NCBI GenBank assembly: GCA_026398545.1
Contig: JAPLSR010000318.1
Location: 1 to 12,109 of the forward strand
Source: Candidatus Sumerlaeota bacterium
GTDB lineage: Bacteria; Sumerlaeota; Sumerlaeia; MWCT01
Direction: 5' to 3'
DNA: 12,109 bases
Every line of letters starts with the position of its first letter. Position 1 is the first letter of the stretch. Of this stretch, positions 1-7,148 are shown in pieces. A program made the position numbers and the translations under genes. The notes below the pieces were generated by a model, which had not been told where the DNA came from, ran no database searches, and worked only from the letters and a program-made list of their open reading frames with translations.

Positions 1-485
1 AAGTTTATGTCTAACGTTCCACCGACATAAACGGTCGAGCCGGAGACGGCGATGGCAAAGTCGTCGCCGGTCACATAGGGGTTCCAATCGATGGCGGCGC
101 CCGTGGTGTCGTTGAAGGCGGCGAGACAGCCGTATCCCCATTGCAACCAGAAATTTCCCCCGGCATAGACGGTCGAGCCTGAGACGGCGAGGGCAGAGAC
201 CGAGCCGTTAGCGTTGGGGTTCCAGTCGGTGGTGGCGCCCGTGCCGGCGTTGAGTGCGGCGATATGGTTGCGCGGCTGCCCGCCGATGCTGTTGAACCAT
301 CCACCGGCATAGACAGTCGAGCCGGAGACGGCGAGGGCATAGACATAGCTGTCCACGACATAGCCGTACACGACATAGCTGTCCACGTTGGGGTTCCAGC
401 TGGTGGCGGCGCCCGTGCCGGCGTCAAGGGCGGCGATTCGGTTGCGCGACTGCCCGCCGATGCTGGTGAACTCTCCCCCGGCATA
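1..485 (-). pseudogene. Continuation of the beta-propeller gene in a shifted frame (runs off left edge)
   Basis: Read on the minus strand from TAT at 483-485, this stretch is open with no stop to base 1. It encodes clear repeats: YAGGEFTSIGGQSRNRIAAL, VYAGGWFNSIGGQPRNHIAAL, VYAGGNF and VYVGGT, each preceded by a copy of ALAVSGSTV and by WNPN-type spacers. It has no start codon or ribosome binding site of its own and matches the repeats of the upstream part, so it belongs to the same gene. Relative to an intact sibling repeat, the junction (486-495) has 10 nt where 42 nt are expected, a net loss of 32 nt that shifts the frame. The protein would have at least seven blades within the window and continues beyond it. 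Whether the cell carries a true pseudogene or the assembly collapsed a repeat cannot be decided here. Confidence 0.65.
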
Positions 486-624
486 TAGTTCCGCTAGCGT
501 TTGGGTCCCAGTCGGTGGCGGCGCCCGTGCCGGTGTTAAGGGCGGCAATCTCGTTGCGTGTCTGTCCGCTGATGCTGGTGAACTCTCCCCCGGCATAGAC
601 CGTCGAGCCGGAGACGGCGAGGGC
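37..624 (-). repeat. Coding tandem repeats of the propeller gene (about 115-290 nt between conserved cores)
   Basis: A conserved core encoding AVSGS-type strand residues recurs as near-identical 20-mers (gagccggagacggcgagggc and variants) at 37-56, 175-194, 319-338 and 605-624. A copy is missing between 339 and 604 where the frame breaks, which gives the long last interval. Such near-identity between blades makes the locus prone to slippage, recombination and assembly collapse. Confidence 0.7.
342..386 (-). repeat. Three 15-bp tandem repeats inside a propeller blade
   Basis: Three consecutive 15-base units (342-356, 357-371, 372-386) read gtggacagctatgtc or a close variant on the minus strand. 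Units 1 and 3 are identical and the middle unit differs at two bases. They encode VDSYV-VYGYV-VDSYV, an in-frame insertion of about 10 residues compared with sibling repeats that carry only a short WNPN-loop. The unit length is a multiple of three, so copy number could vary without breaking the frame. Confidence 0.75.
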
Positions 625-1050
625 CTCGACCCAGTTGTTCGCGTTGGGGTTCCAGGTCAGGTCAACCGTGCCGTTCGCAAGAATGTGGGCGATATTGTTT
701 CGGACAACGCCCGCGACCTTGTCGAAATCGCCCCCGATATACCATCCGCCCGAGCCGTCAGGAACGCAGGCGTAAACATCTCCGTTCACCCTGGGAAAGG
801 TAGCGACGGGGGCGCCGGTCGTGACGTCAAGAGGGACACCGCCTCCGGTTACCGGACCAACATAGTTGAACATCCCTCCGATATAGACTCTGTCCGGCGT
901 TCTGACGATGGCGTTGACTGGTCCGTCGGTTATCCATGTTTCTTCACGGGGCGTGGAACTCTGTGCGCGCGCCCACGGAACATTCAACGCCGCCAGCGCC
1001 ATTGCGGCTATTGTCAGGGCAAGATTAACTGCCCACGGTTTTAATTTCAT
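424..1050 (-). CDS. Exported delta-60/DUF5122-like beta-propeller protein, N-terminal part (frame broken)
   Basis: The reading frame starts at ATG 1048-1050, with AAAGGAG 7 bases upstream (1058-1064) and a promoter further up. Residues 1-29 form a signal peptide: Lys-rich start, hydrophobic core of Ala/Leu, cleavage after ARA. Repeats of propeller type follow, with signatures VYIGGMF, WYIGGDF and VYAGGEFTSISGQ, spaced by stretches like NIAHI and WNPNANNWVEALAVSGSTV. These resemble the short beta-strand repeats of bacterial delta-60/DUF5122 propellers, which are exported and mostly of unknown function. After about residue 185 (DPNA) the frame is lost: the read continues as SGTICRGRVHQH, which is not repeat sequence, and stops near 424. 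The repeat pattern resumes in a different frame toward base 1. So this is the 5' part of one larger gene, interrupted by an indel that is either real or an assembly error. Family assignment is by repeat pattern only. Confidence 0.7.
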   Translation of the reverse strand: MKLKPWAVNLALTIAAMALAALNVPWARAQSSTPREETWITDGPVNAIVRTPDRVYIGGMFNYVGPVTGGGVPLDVTTGAPVATFPRVNGDVYACVPDGSGGWYIGGDFDKVAGVVRNNIAHILANGTVDLTWNPNANNWVEALAVSGSTVYAGGEFTSISGQTRNEIAALNTGTGAATDWDPNASGTICRGRVHQHRRAVAQPNRRP

Positions 1051-1091
1051 GTTATGACTCCTTTAAAAATTATATTTTTTATAAACACACT

Positions 1092-1121
1092 ATAATAAAT
1101 AAATAAAGGGCAGAATGTCAA
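1092..1121 (-). promoter_or_regulatory. Sigma-70-type promoter for the beta-propeller gene
   Basis: On the minus strand a perfect -35 box TTGACA (1116-1121) is followed after 18 bases by TATTAT (1092-1097, five of six consensus bases). Transcription would start near 1085, leaving a short AT-rich leader that includes the AAAGGAG ribosome binding site of the gene starting at 1050. No functional evidence; the match is by consensus only. Confidence 0.55.
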
Positions 1122-1144
1122 TTTTAATAAATCCAAAACCCATA

Positions 1145-1265
1145 GATGTTTTCACGCAGAGAACGCAGAGATGTTTGGAATATATATTAATGATGTTTTA
1201 TTTTTTCACTCTTTGATTCTGATATCTTGCCTCTGCGTCCTCAGCGTTCTCTGCGTGAAACATTC
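1145..1265. repeat. MITE-like palindromic element with 17-bp perfect arms
   Basis: The left arm tttcacgcagagaacgc (1150-1166) is repeated exactly in inverted orientation at 1244-1260. On the right side the arm extends inward through a further GAGGACGC-type block to 1231. On the left arm 9 bases of that block are missing, so the element is asymmetric. The core between the arms (about 1171-1230) is AT-rich and encodes nothing recognisable. The spacer 1051-1410 (360 bp) otherwise holds only the minus-strand promoter and the ribosome binding site of the aminotransferase. From memory, CACGCAGAG-type repeats are scattered in many environmental bacterial genomes; I cannot count copies here. Confidence 0.65.
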
Positions 1266-1410
1266 ATTTATAAGGATCAAGGTAAAAGCGCATAACTGCC
1301 TGCCGCGGCAGAGAGAAATTTCCTTGACGCGCGGTATTGAGCGCCGGTCTATTATTTTATTTGTGTTTACGTGGATATTGCCCGTTCAAGATTTGCATGG
1401 AGGCGGTAAG

Positions 1411-2583
1411 ATGGATTACAATGCCAAGCTCTCTAAGGTGACCGTGAGTCTCCCCCCTTCAGGAATCAGGAAATTCTTCGACCTCGTGGTGGGACGCGAG
1501 GATATCGTCTCACTCGGAGTCGGCGAGCCCGATTTCTCCACCCCCATGAAATTCTGCGCCCCTGCCATTGAGGCAATCAAAAAGGGAAAGACCAGCTACA
1601 CCTCCAACTACGGACTCCTTGAACTTCGTGAAGCCATCGGTGATTATCTCAAAAGGCGTTTCAATGTCTCATACAAGCCTGCGGGGGAGATGGTAATCAC
1701 AGTCGGCGTGAGCGAGGCGTTAGACATCTCGCTCCGCGCCATTATCGACCCTGGCGATGAGGTCATTGTGCCGGAACCGTGCTTTGTCTCCTATGTGCCG
1801 ATGATACGTCTGGCGGGCGGCAACCCGCGCATCCTCGAGACATCTTTCGAAGATGGCTTCCGACCGCGCCTTGAGCAGATGGAAAACCTCGTTTCGCCCC
1901 GCACAAAGGCAATTCTCATCAATTATCCCTGCAACCCCACCGGCGTCACCTTCAGCGAGGATGACCTCACACGCATCGCCGGTTTTGCAAGGAGGCATAA
2001 TCTGCTTGTCATCTCTGACGAGGTTTACGGTGAGCTGACTTTTGACCGTCCGCATATCTCCATTGCCTCACTGCCGGATATGTGGGAGCGCACCATCCTG
2101 CTTAGCGGATTTTCCAAGGCGTTTGCCATGACGGGCTGGAGGCTTGGATATGTCTGCGCCCCCAAACCCCTGATTGACCAGATTGTCAAGATTCACCAGT
2201 ATTCAATGATGTGCGCCTCCATCATGGCGCAGATTGCCGCCATTGAGGCATGCAGGAACGGCGATGATGAAGTCAAAAAGATGCTGGATGAATACAGGGC
2301 GCGGCGGGAGGTCATTGTGGAGGGATTCAACAGGCTCGGTATGGACTGTTTGAGACCGGAGGGGGCGTTTTATGCCTTCCCCAGCATTAAAAAATTCGGG
2401 CTGTCTTCAGAAGAGTTCTGCGAGCGTCTTTTGAATGAGGAGAAGGTGGCGCTGGTTCCGGGAAATAGTTTCGGCAGGGCGGGCGAGGGTCATATCCGCT
2501 GCTCCTTTGCGGCATCGCGGGAGAGAATAAGACTCGCCCTTGAGGGACTTGGACGCTTCCTTCAAAGGCGGACAGATTCGTGA
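1411..2583 (+). CDS. PLP-dependent class I/II aminotransferase (PatA-like), 390 aa
   Basis: A cytosolic fold-type I transaminase that moves an amino group between an amino acid and a 2-oxo acid. Motifs in order: SLGVGEPDFSTP near residue 35 (substrate loop), NYPCNPTG with PLP-contacting N175, ISDEVYGE with D203 and Y206, SGFSKAFAMTGWRLGY with the Schiff-base lysine K236 and phosphate-binding R244, and HIRCSFA with carboxylate-binding R363. The length (390) is normal for the family. By memory the sequence resembles Bacillus PatA (N-acetyl-diaminopimelate/aromatic aminotransferase) more than classical AspC, but the substrate is not provable. The open frame reaches back to 1171 through the palindromic repeat. 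I chose 1411 because family homology begins at MDYNAKLSKV and GGAGG lies 7 bases upstream (1399-1403). The gene converges with the deacylase. Confidence 0.9.
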   Translation: MDYNAKLSKVTVSLPPSGIRKFFDLVVGREDIVSLGVGEPDFSTPMKFCAPAIEAIKKGKTSYTSNYGLLELREAIGDYLKRRFNVSYKPAGEMVITVGVSEALDISLRAIIDPGDEVIVPEPCFVSYVPMIRLAGGNPRILETSFEDGFRPRLEQMENLVSPRTKAILINYPCNPTGVTFSEDDLTRIAGFARRHNLLVISDEVYGELTFDRPHISIASLPDMWERTILLSGFSKAFAMTGWRLGYVCAPKPLIDQIVKIHQYSMMCASIMAQIAAIEACRNGDDEVKKMLDEYRARREVIVEGFNRLGMDCLRPEGAFYAFPSIKKFGLSSEEFCERLLNEEKVALVPGNSFGRAGEGHIRCSFAASRERIRLALEGLGRFLQRRTDS

Positions 2584-2612
2584 AGATTTGTGTGAATTCG
2601 TGGATAAATTCT
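2584..2612. repeat. Possible short dispersed-repeat remnant between convergent genes
   Basis: The 66-bp gap between the aminotransferase stop and the deacylase stop begins with gatttgtgtgaattcgtgga. From memory this resembles a short repeat (GTGTGAATTCGTGG-type) seen scattered in many environmental genomes. It contains a weak GAATT/AATTC dyad but no strong hairpin with a T-run, so I do not call a terminator. Only one copy is visible in the window, so the assignment is tentative. Confidence 0.25.
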
Positions 2613-2649
2613 TACATATTAATGGATTTTTCCCCCGTGAGAGCGGCAT

Positions 2650-5196
2650 TCAGGGTTTGCGGCGGTCGCCCGCATAGAGCGCCTTGCCTGAACAACTGCC
2701 CGTAAGATTTCCCTCCTTCAAGGCGGGATGCCCATTCACAAAGACCCACACAATCCCCTTTGGCGGGGGCGTCTGGTCTCTGTAATCTGCGCCCGGGTCG
2801 AGTTTCTGAGGGTCAAGGAGAACGAGGTCGGCGCAAGCCCCGGGCTTGATGACGCCGCGGTCGGCAAGTCCGAGCCTCCAGGCGGGAAGCCCTGTGCACT
2901 TGTAAATCCCCAGCTCCCAGGGACACACCCCTCTGTCCCTCACATATCCCGCAAGGAATTCAGGGAATGTGCGGAATTTGCGCGGGTGGTCATCTTTTCC
3001 CTTGCCCCGCTCAAGCTCCTTTGATGAGACAATGTTCCCATCCGTGCAGACCATGACAAAGTCCTCCTTCATCGGGAGGAGGAGGTCATCCCCGGAAAGG
3101 CAGAGATATGCGGCGAAAATTCTGGACCTCTCCGTGAGGGAGAGGTCTGCAATCAGTTCCTCCGGCGTCATTTTCTCCTCTGCGAGGAGTTCGGAAAGGA
3201 GGCGTCCGGAATATTTCTGATAACGCCCCGGCATATCTTTCAAAAACACCACCTCCGGCGAGTCATTTTTGATAGCCTCGCGAACGAGCAGGGTGTAAAG
3301 GCGGTAATGACCTGCGGGACCGGTTGCGCGCCAGGGATACTGGTCGCCTGTAACGTCAAGACCGCGCGCCCGTGCCTCCTTCATTATGTCAAGATAGCGC
3401 CCCATATCGCCCCAGTTTCTCTTATTAATCACCTTCATGTGGGAAATCTGCACCGGCACCTCGGCGAGCTCACCGATATGAATCGCCTCGCGGATGGCGT
3501 CCAGCACCTCCTCCGATTCGCCCCTGACATGTGTGGCATAAAACCCGCCGTAAGGCTTCAATTGTTTCGCCATCTCCGCCAGCTCCCAGGCGTATGACTG
3601 CTCACTTATGGAGTAAATAAGACCGGAGGACATTCCAAAGGCGCCCTCTTCCATCCCGAGGTCAACAAGGCATTTTTCGCAATATACCTCCTCATAGGAG
3701 GGTTGACCCCTTTTTCTGCCGATGGCGGTTTCACGCGCGGGGGCGTTGCCTATCAGCATGGCAATATTGATGGCGACGCCGGAGGTCTCAATATCCCTGC
3801 AAAGGGAGCCGATTCCGAGCGGGGAGAAGGAGCAGTTCCCGCCGAGCATGGTTGTGATGCCCTGACGGATGGCAGATGCGCCGTCAGCTGCCTCGGGGAT
3901 GGTGCTATCCACATGGCTGTGGATGTCAATGAAACCCGGCGTGAGGAAGAGACCGCGCCCATCAATCGTTGTGTCGCGCGGGCGCTCCTTCAGGTCGCCA
4001 ACGGCGGCAATTACTTCCCCCGCAATTCCCACGTCTGCAACTCGCCGGGGATGGTCGCGCGACCCGTCAAATATGGTTGCCCCCTCAATAACGAAGTCAA
4101 GGCGCGGGGCGTCAGGCGCAACGGCGGGCGGCGTCTTGTATCTGTTTTCAAGGGGCGTGTAATGCTCAAGTTTGACGGGAACCGTCCGCACAATGCCGCG
4201 GAGGGATGAGGTTGCAAAGGCGCCGTCTGCCAGCTCATACCGGAAGTCCTTTTCATCCTTTGCGCCATTCACCGCTTTGAATGTATAGGGCGTCAGACGC
4301 TCCAGACCGGGGATATAAAAGAGATATGAGGGGAAGGCGGTCGCAACCGCCGTGGTTTGCGGCGTTTCCCGCCGCGGGCTCCTGACACCCACTCGTGACG
4401 GCTCCGGTTCGGGGCGGATATACCGGCTCACCATGATGCGTATATCCTCAGGCTTGCATCGCCTCCGAACCTTTTCAGGGAGAAGCCCCATCATATATGA
4501 CCCATCATCCTCGCGAAATGACACAAATGCCTTGTGAAGCCCTGCGGCGATTTCCCTGATGCGCTCTGATGGCAGTGTGGAATCCAAGCGGATTCTCAGC
4601 CTGACGCAGGAGCGGAGGATATCTGTGGGGAGATAAGGATTTGCGGATGCGGCGGGCAGGATTTCCGTCTCAGGGGCTGAGCCCTGTTGCGGTTTTTGAA
4701 TCGCTTCATAAAGATGGATGGCGAGAAGGGCGGAATCGGAGCCGAATTTAAAGGAGTATTCTGGGCTTTCGATATGCTCGCGGGCGATTTGTCCGAAGGG
4801 ATAATGATAGACCTCAATGAGAAAACGGGGAGCGTTGTTTGTTTCGGATGCGGGACGTGTGTCTTCAAAACATATCTCCACAATCCCGCCGAGGGATTTC
4901 AATTTTTCGGGTGGCAGGGCGAGAATCTCTTTCGCAATGGCATCAGGCTCGGCGGCTCTGGCAAAACAACAAACCGGGACGTTTTCACCGGCGGCAAAAA
5001 GGCGTTCCACCGTCTCTTTCAGGAGGCGGGCATTTTCCGCAAAACGGGGCGCAGAACGGGCGTCCACAATGAAGATGACAAGACTGCCCTTTTCATCCTT
5101 CCGATTACCTTCCATCCTCGCGGCGGACGCCTCATGGATGGGGTGAACGACGACAAAAATGGCGACAAATACCATCATGCCAAAAAGTTGTTTCAT
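2650..5196 (-). CDS. Exported N-acyl-D-amino-acid deacylase-family amidohydrolase with a novel N-terminal region, 848 aa
   Basis: The C-terminal half (about residues 365-848) is an amidohydrolase of the D-aminoacylase family, which hydrolyses N-acyl-D-amino acids with a metal centre. Visible motifs are GFIDIHSHVD with H426/H428, GGNCSFSP with metal ligand C455, YATHVRGE with H556, QISHMKV with H586, and the catalytic acid D719 in CTDGN. The usual family ending also appears: HPRKF, LPAWRLGLADRG, GACADLVLLDP and VFVNG. All expected active-site residues are present. Residues 1-26 form a signal peptide (cleavage near ASA), so it is probably periplasmic. Residues about 30-340 match nothing I recognise. 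The family is normally about 480-530 residues, so this is a fusion. The start at 5194-5196 is supported by GAGGAG at 5204-5209. Exact substrate unknown; D-amino-acid or peptidoglycan-fragment salvage is a guess. Confidence 0.85.
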   Translation of the reverse strand: MKQLFGMMVFVAIFVVVHPIHEASAARMEGNRKDEKGSLVIFIVDARSAPRFAENARLLKETVERLFAAGENVPVCCFARAAEPDAIAKEILALPPEKLKSLGGIVEICFEDTRPASETNNAPRFLIEVYHYPFGQIAREHIESPEYSFKFGSDSALLAIHLYEAIQKPQQGSAPETEILPAASANPYLPTDILRSCVRLRIRLDSTLPSERIREIAAGLHKAFVSFREDDGSYMMGLLPEKVRRRCKPEDIRIMVSRYIRPEPEPSRVGVRSPRRETPQTTAVATAFPSYLFYIPGLERLTPYTFKAVNGAKDEKDFRYELADGAFATSSLRGIVRTVPVKLEHYTPLENRYKTPPAVAPDAPRLDFVIEGATIFDGSRDHPRRVADVGIAGEVIAAVGDLKERPRDTTIDGRGLFLTPGFIDIHSHVDSTIPEAADGASAIRQGITTMLGGNCSFSPLGIGSLCRDIETSGVAINIAMLIGNAPARETAIGRKRGQPSYEEVYCEKCLVDLGMEEGAFGMSSGLIYSISEQSYAWELAEMAKQLKPYGGFYATHVRGESEEVLDAIREAIHIGELAEVPVQISHMKVINKRNWGDMGRYLDIMKEARARGLDVTGDQYPWRATGPAGHYRLYTLLVREAIKNDSPEVVFLKDMPGRYQKYSGRLLSELLAEEKMTPEELIADLSLTERSRIFAAYLCLSGDDLLLPMKEDFVMVCTDGNIVSSKELERGKGKDDHPRKFRTFPEFLAGYVRDRGVCPWELGIYKCTGLPAWRLGLADRGVIKPGACADLVLLDPQKLDPGADYRDQTPPPKGIVWVFVNGHPALKEGNLTGSCSGKALYAGDRRKP

Positions 5197-5251
5197 GTGT
5201 TATCTCCTCGAAAATTATATTGAAGTTTTTCATATATACCGGCTCACAAAG

Positions 5252-5294
5252 GTGCAAGTTCATTTGCACATGCGGCGCCATTTATAAATTGACA
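5252..5294 (+). promoter_or_regulatory. Operator-like dyad and -35-like box upstream of fabD
   Basis: The 143-bp divergent gap between the deacylase start and fabD contains a perfect dyad GTGCAA-N6-TTGCAC (5252-5269). An isolated TTGACA follows at 5289-5294, but the hexamer 17 bases later (CAGGGT) is a poor -10 box, so the promoter itself is uncertain. The dyad could be a repressor site for either divergent gene, or chance. I do not recognise it as a known FapR, FabT or FadR site. Confidence 0.3.
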
Positions 5295-5339
5295 TAACAC
5301 CGGTGATGCGTCAGGGTCTCACAAAAACAGTGGGGAATC

Positions 5340-6269
5340 ATGAGCAAAATCGCCTTCATTTTTCCGGGACAGGGCTCCCAGTATGTCGGGATGGGCAAGA
5401 CGCTCTATGACGCCTTTGACCTGGCAAGGGAACTTTTCCAGCGCGCCGATGAGATGCTTGGCTATCCCCTGAGCCGAATCTGCTTTGAGGGACCGGAGAC
5501 GGAGCTGAAAAAGACAGGCAACACCCAGCCCGGCATCTTTGTCGTCAGCGCCATCGTGCAGTCTATTCTGAAGGAGCGCGGGCTGAGACCGGCGGCTGTC
5601 GCTGGACACAGCCTTGGGGAGTATGCCGCACTGCATTGCGCCGGCGCCCTCACCTTTGATGATGCATTGCGTCTTGTGGTTGAACGCGGTCGCGCCATGA
5701 ACGACGCCTCCGAGGCGAATGCCGGCTCCATGGCTGCCATCATCGGGCTGGAGGCGAAGAAACTGGCAGAGGTATGCCGCAACGCCTCGGAAAAGGGCGT
5801 GGTGCAGATTGCCAATATCAATGCCCCTGACCAGCTGGTAATCACGGGCGCTGTGGAGGCTGTTATCGCCGCCTCGGAAGGGGCGAAGTCAGCCGGCGCA
5901 AAGCGCGCCATACCCCTGCCCGTGCATGGGGCGTTTCATTCCCCCCTCATGGAAAGCGCCGCCGTTCGTCTGAAACAGGCGCTCAGGGATGTGCCCATAC
6001 ATGCGCCTGAGATTTCGTTTGTGAACAATGCCGACGCCGCATTTCTCACAGAGCCTGAAGACATCCGGGACTCGCTGGCGCGCCAGGTGACAAGCTGTGT
6101 GCGCTGGGTGGAATCAGTGGAGAAACTGATTTCCTCCGGCGTGACGGGTATGATAGAGGCGGGACCGGGCAAGGTCCTCCAGGGGCTGGTGCGCCGCATC
6201 GACGGAGAAATCCCTGTCCAGTCCTGCGACACCCCCGAGACCATTAGCGACATTGTCAGTAAATCATAA
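5340..6269 (+). CDS. fabD: Malonyl-CoA:ACP transacylase, 309 aa
   Basis: Moves malonate from CoA to acyl carrier protein, supplying the extender unit for type II fatty-acid synthesis in the cytosol. The sequence shows the N-terminal IFPGQGSQYVGMG motif, the nucleophile elbow GHSLGEYAAL with catalytic S91, the RGRAM arginine that binds the malonyl carboxylate, and VHGAFHSPLM with catalytic H200. It ends with the EAGPGKVLQGLVRR segment. The length and the spacing of S91 and H200 match E. coli FabD (S92, H201) almost exactly. The start ATG at 5340 opens directly on MSKIAFIFPGQG; the ribosome binding site is modest (GGGGA, 3 bases from the ATG). fabG follows after 30 bp, so the two are very likely co-transcribed. 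Confidence 0.96.
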   Translation: MSKIAFIFPGQGSQYVGMGKTLYDAFDLARELFQRADEMLGYPLSRICFEGPETELKKTGNTQPGIFVVSAIVQSILKERGLRPAAVAGHSLGEYAALHCAGALTFDDALRLVVERGRAMNDASEANAGSMAAIIGLEAKKLAEVCRNASEKGVVQIANINAPDQLVITGAVEAVIAASEGAKSAGAKRAIPLPVHGAFHSPLMESAAVRLKQALRDVPIHAPEISFVNNADAAFLTEPEDIRDSLARQVTSCVRWVESVEKLISSGVTGMIEAGPGKVLQGLVRRIDGEIPVQSCDTPETISDIVSKS

Positions 6270-6299
6270 TTCGTCATTTTTTTATGGAGGTTTGAGATT

Positions 6300-7037
6300 A
6301 TGTTAACCGGACAGGTTGCCATTGTTACGGGTGCGGGACGCGGCATCGGGCGCGCCATTGCCCTCACCCTCGCAAGTAATGGCGCGGATGTCATCGTGAG
6401 CGACATTGTGAAGGAGTCGGTTGATGAGGTTGCGGGTGAAATTGTGGCGCTCGGACGCAAATCCCTCGCTGTCGTCTGCAATGTCTCAAATTTCAGTGAT
6501 TGCGAGAACATGGTCAATGCGGGCAGGGACGCCTTTGGGGAAATTGATATACTTGTAAACAACGCCGGTATCACCCGCGACAATCTAATCATGCGCATGA
6601 GCGAGGAGGAGTGGGACGCCGTCCTTGATGTCAATCTGAAAAGTGTCTTTAATTGCTGCAAGGCTGTCTGCCGCCTTATGATGAAGCAACGGAGCGGACG
6701 CATCATCAATATCTCATCTGTTGCGGGGCTGATAGGGAATGCCGGACAGGCGAACTATTCCGCCAGCAAGGCGGGCATCATCGGTCTGACCAAGACCCTT
6801 GCCAGGGAATTCGCCTCGCGCGGCATCCTGGTCAACGCCATCGCCCCCGGCTTTATCAGGACGAAGATGACCGACGTCCTGACTGAAGAGCAGCGCGCTG
6901 TCCTTCTTAAGCTCATCCCCCTTGAACGCATGGGCGAGCCGGAGGATGTTGCAAATGCGGTACTGTTCTTAGCCTCGCCGCTCGCCTCCTATATCACCGG
7001 ACAGGTCCTCCCTGTGGATGGCGGCATGGCGATGTAG
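6300..7037 (+). CDS. fabG: 3-oxoacyl-ACP reductase, 245 aa
   Basis: A short-chain dehydrogenase/reductase that reduces 3-oxoacyl-ACP to 3-hydroxyacyl-ACP with NADPH, the first reduction of each elongation round. Visible are the cofactor motif TGAGRGIG (residues 10-17), the NNAG motif at 87-90, the catalytic triad S140, Y153, K157 (YSASK), and the C-terminal TGQVLPVDGG typical of FabG. The spacing of the triad equals that of E. coli FabG (S138/Y151/K155) with an offset of two. ATG 6300 is supported by GGAGG at 6286-6290. It lies 30 bp after fabD. Unlike the common order, no acpP or fabF follows; a 111-bp gap leads to alaS. The position next to fabD makes the fatty-acid role more likely than a generic SDR role. 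Confidence 0.95.
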   Translation: MLTGQVAIVTGAGRGIGRAIALTLASNGADVIVSDIVKESVDEVAGEIVALGRKSLAVVCNVSNFSDCENMVNAGRDAFGEIDILVNNAGITRDNLIMRMSEEEWDAVLDVNLKSVFNCCKAVCRLMMKQRSGRIINISSVAGLIGNAGQANYSASKAGIIGLTKTLAREFASRGILVNAIAPGFIRTKMTDVLTEEQRAVLLKLIPLERMGEPEDVANAVLFLASPLASYITGQVLPVDGGMAM

Positions 7038-7063
7038 GAGCGACATGAGCGCATCCTTTCGGG

Positions 7064-7093
7064 TTGACAAATTCCCTTGCGTATCAGCATAAA
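7064..7093 (+). promoter_or_regulatory. Possible sigma-70 promoter for alaS
   Basis: In the 111-bp gap between fabG and alaS, a perfect TTGACA (7064-7069) is followed after 18 bases by CATAAA (7088-7093, four of six consensus bases). This could give alaS its own transcript independent of fabDG. The -10 match is only fair. Confidence 0.35.
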
Positions 7094-7148
7094 AGTTCGC
7101 TCTCTTTTGCGGTGCTGACTCTCATTTTGCGTTGAGGTTTTTTTAAAT

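Noticed and set aside
71..484. 137-residue minus-strand ORF rich in Pro, Ser and Thr
   Set aside because: It is the out-of-frame shadow of the propeller repeats; the neighbouring frame encodes clean repeats without stops.
388..1044. 218-residue plus-strand ORF
   Set aside because: Antisense to the signal peptide and repeats of the propeller gene; no recognisable domain.
1171..1410. N-terminal extension of the aminotransferase frame to 1171
   Set aside because: The extension is encoded by the palindromic repeat and AT-rich spacer, has no family similarity, and a good ribosome binding site precedes ATG 1411.
5936..6709. 257-residue minus-strand ORF across fabD and fabG
   Set aside because: Antisense shadow of two clearly real genes in GC-rich DNA, with no domain.
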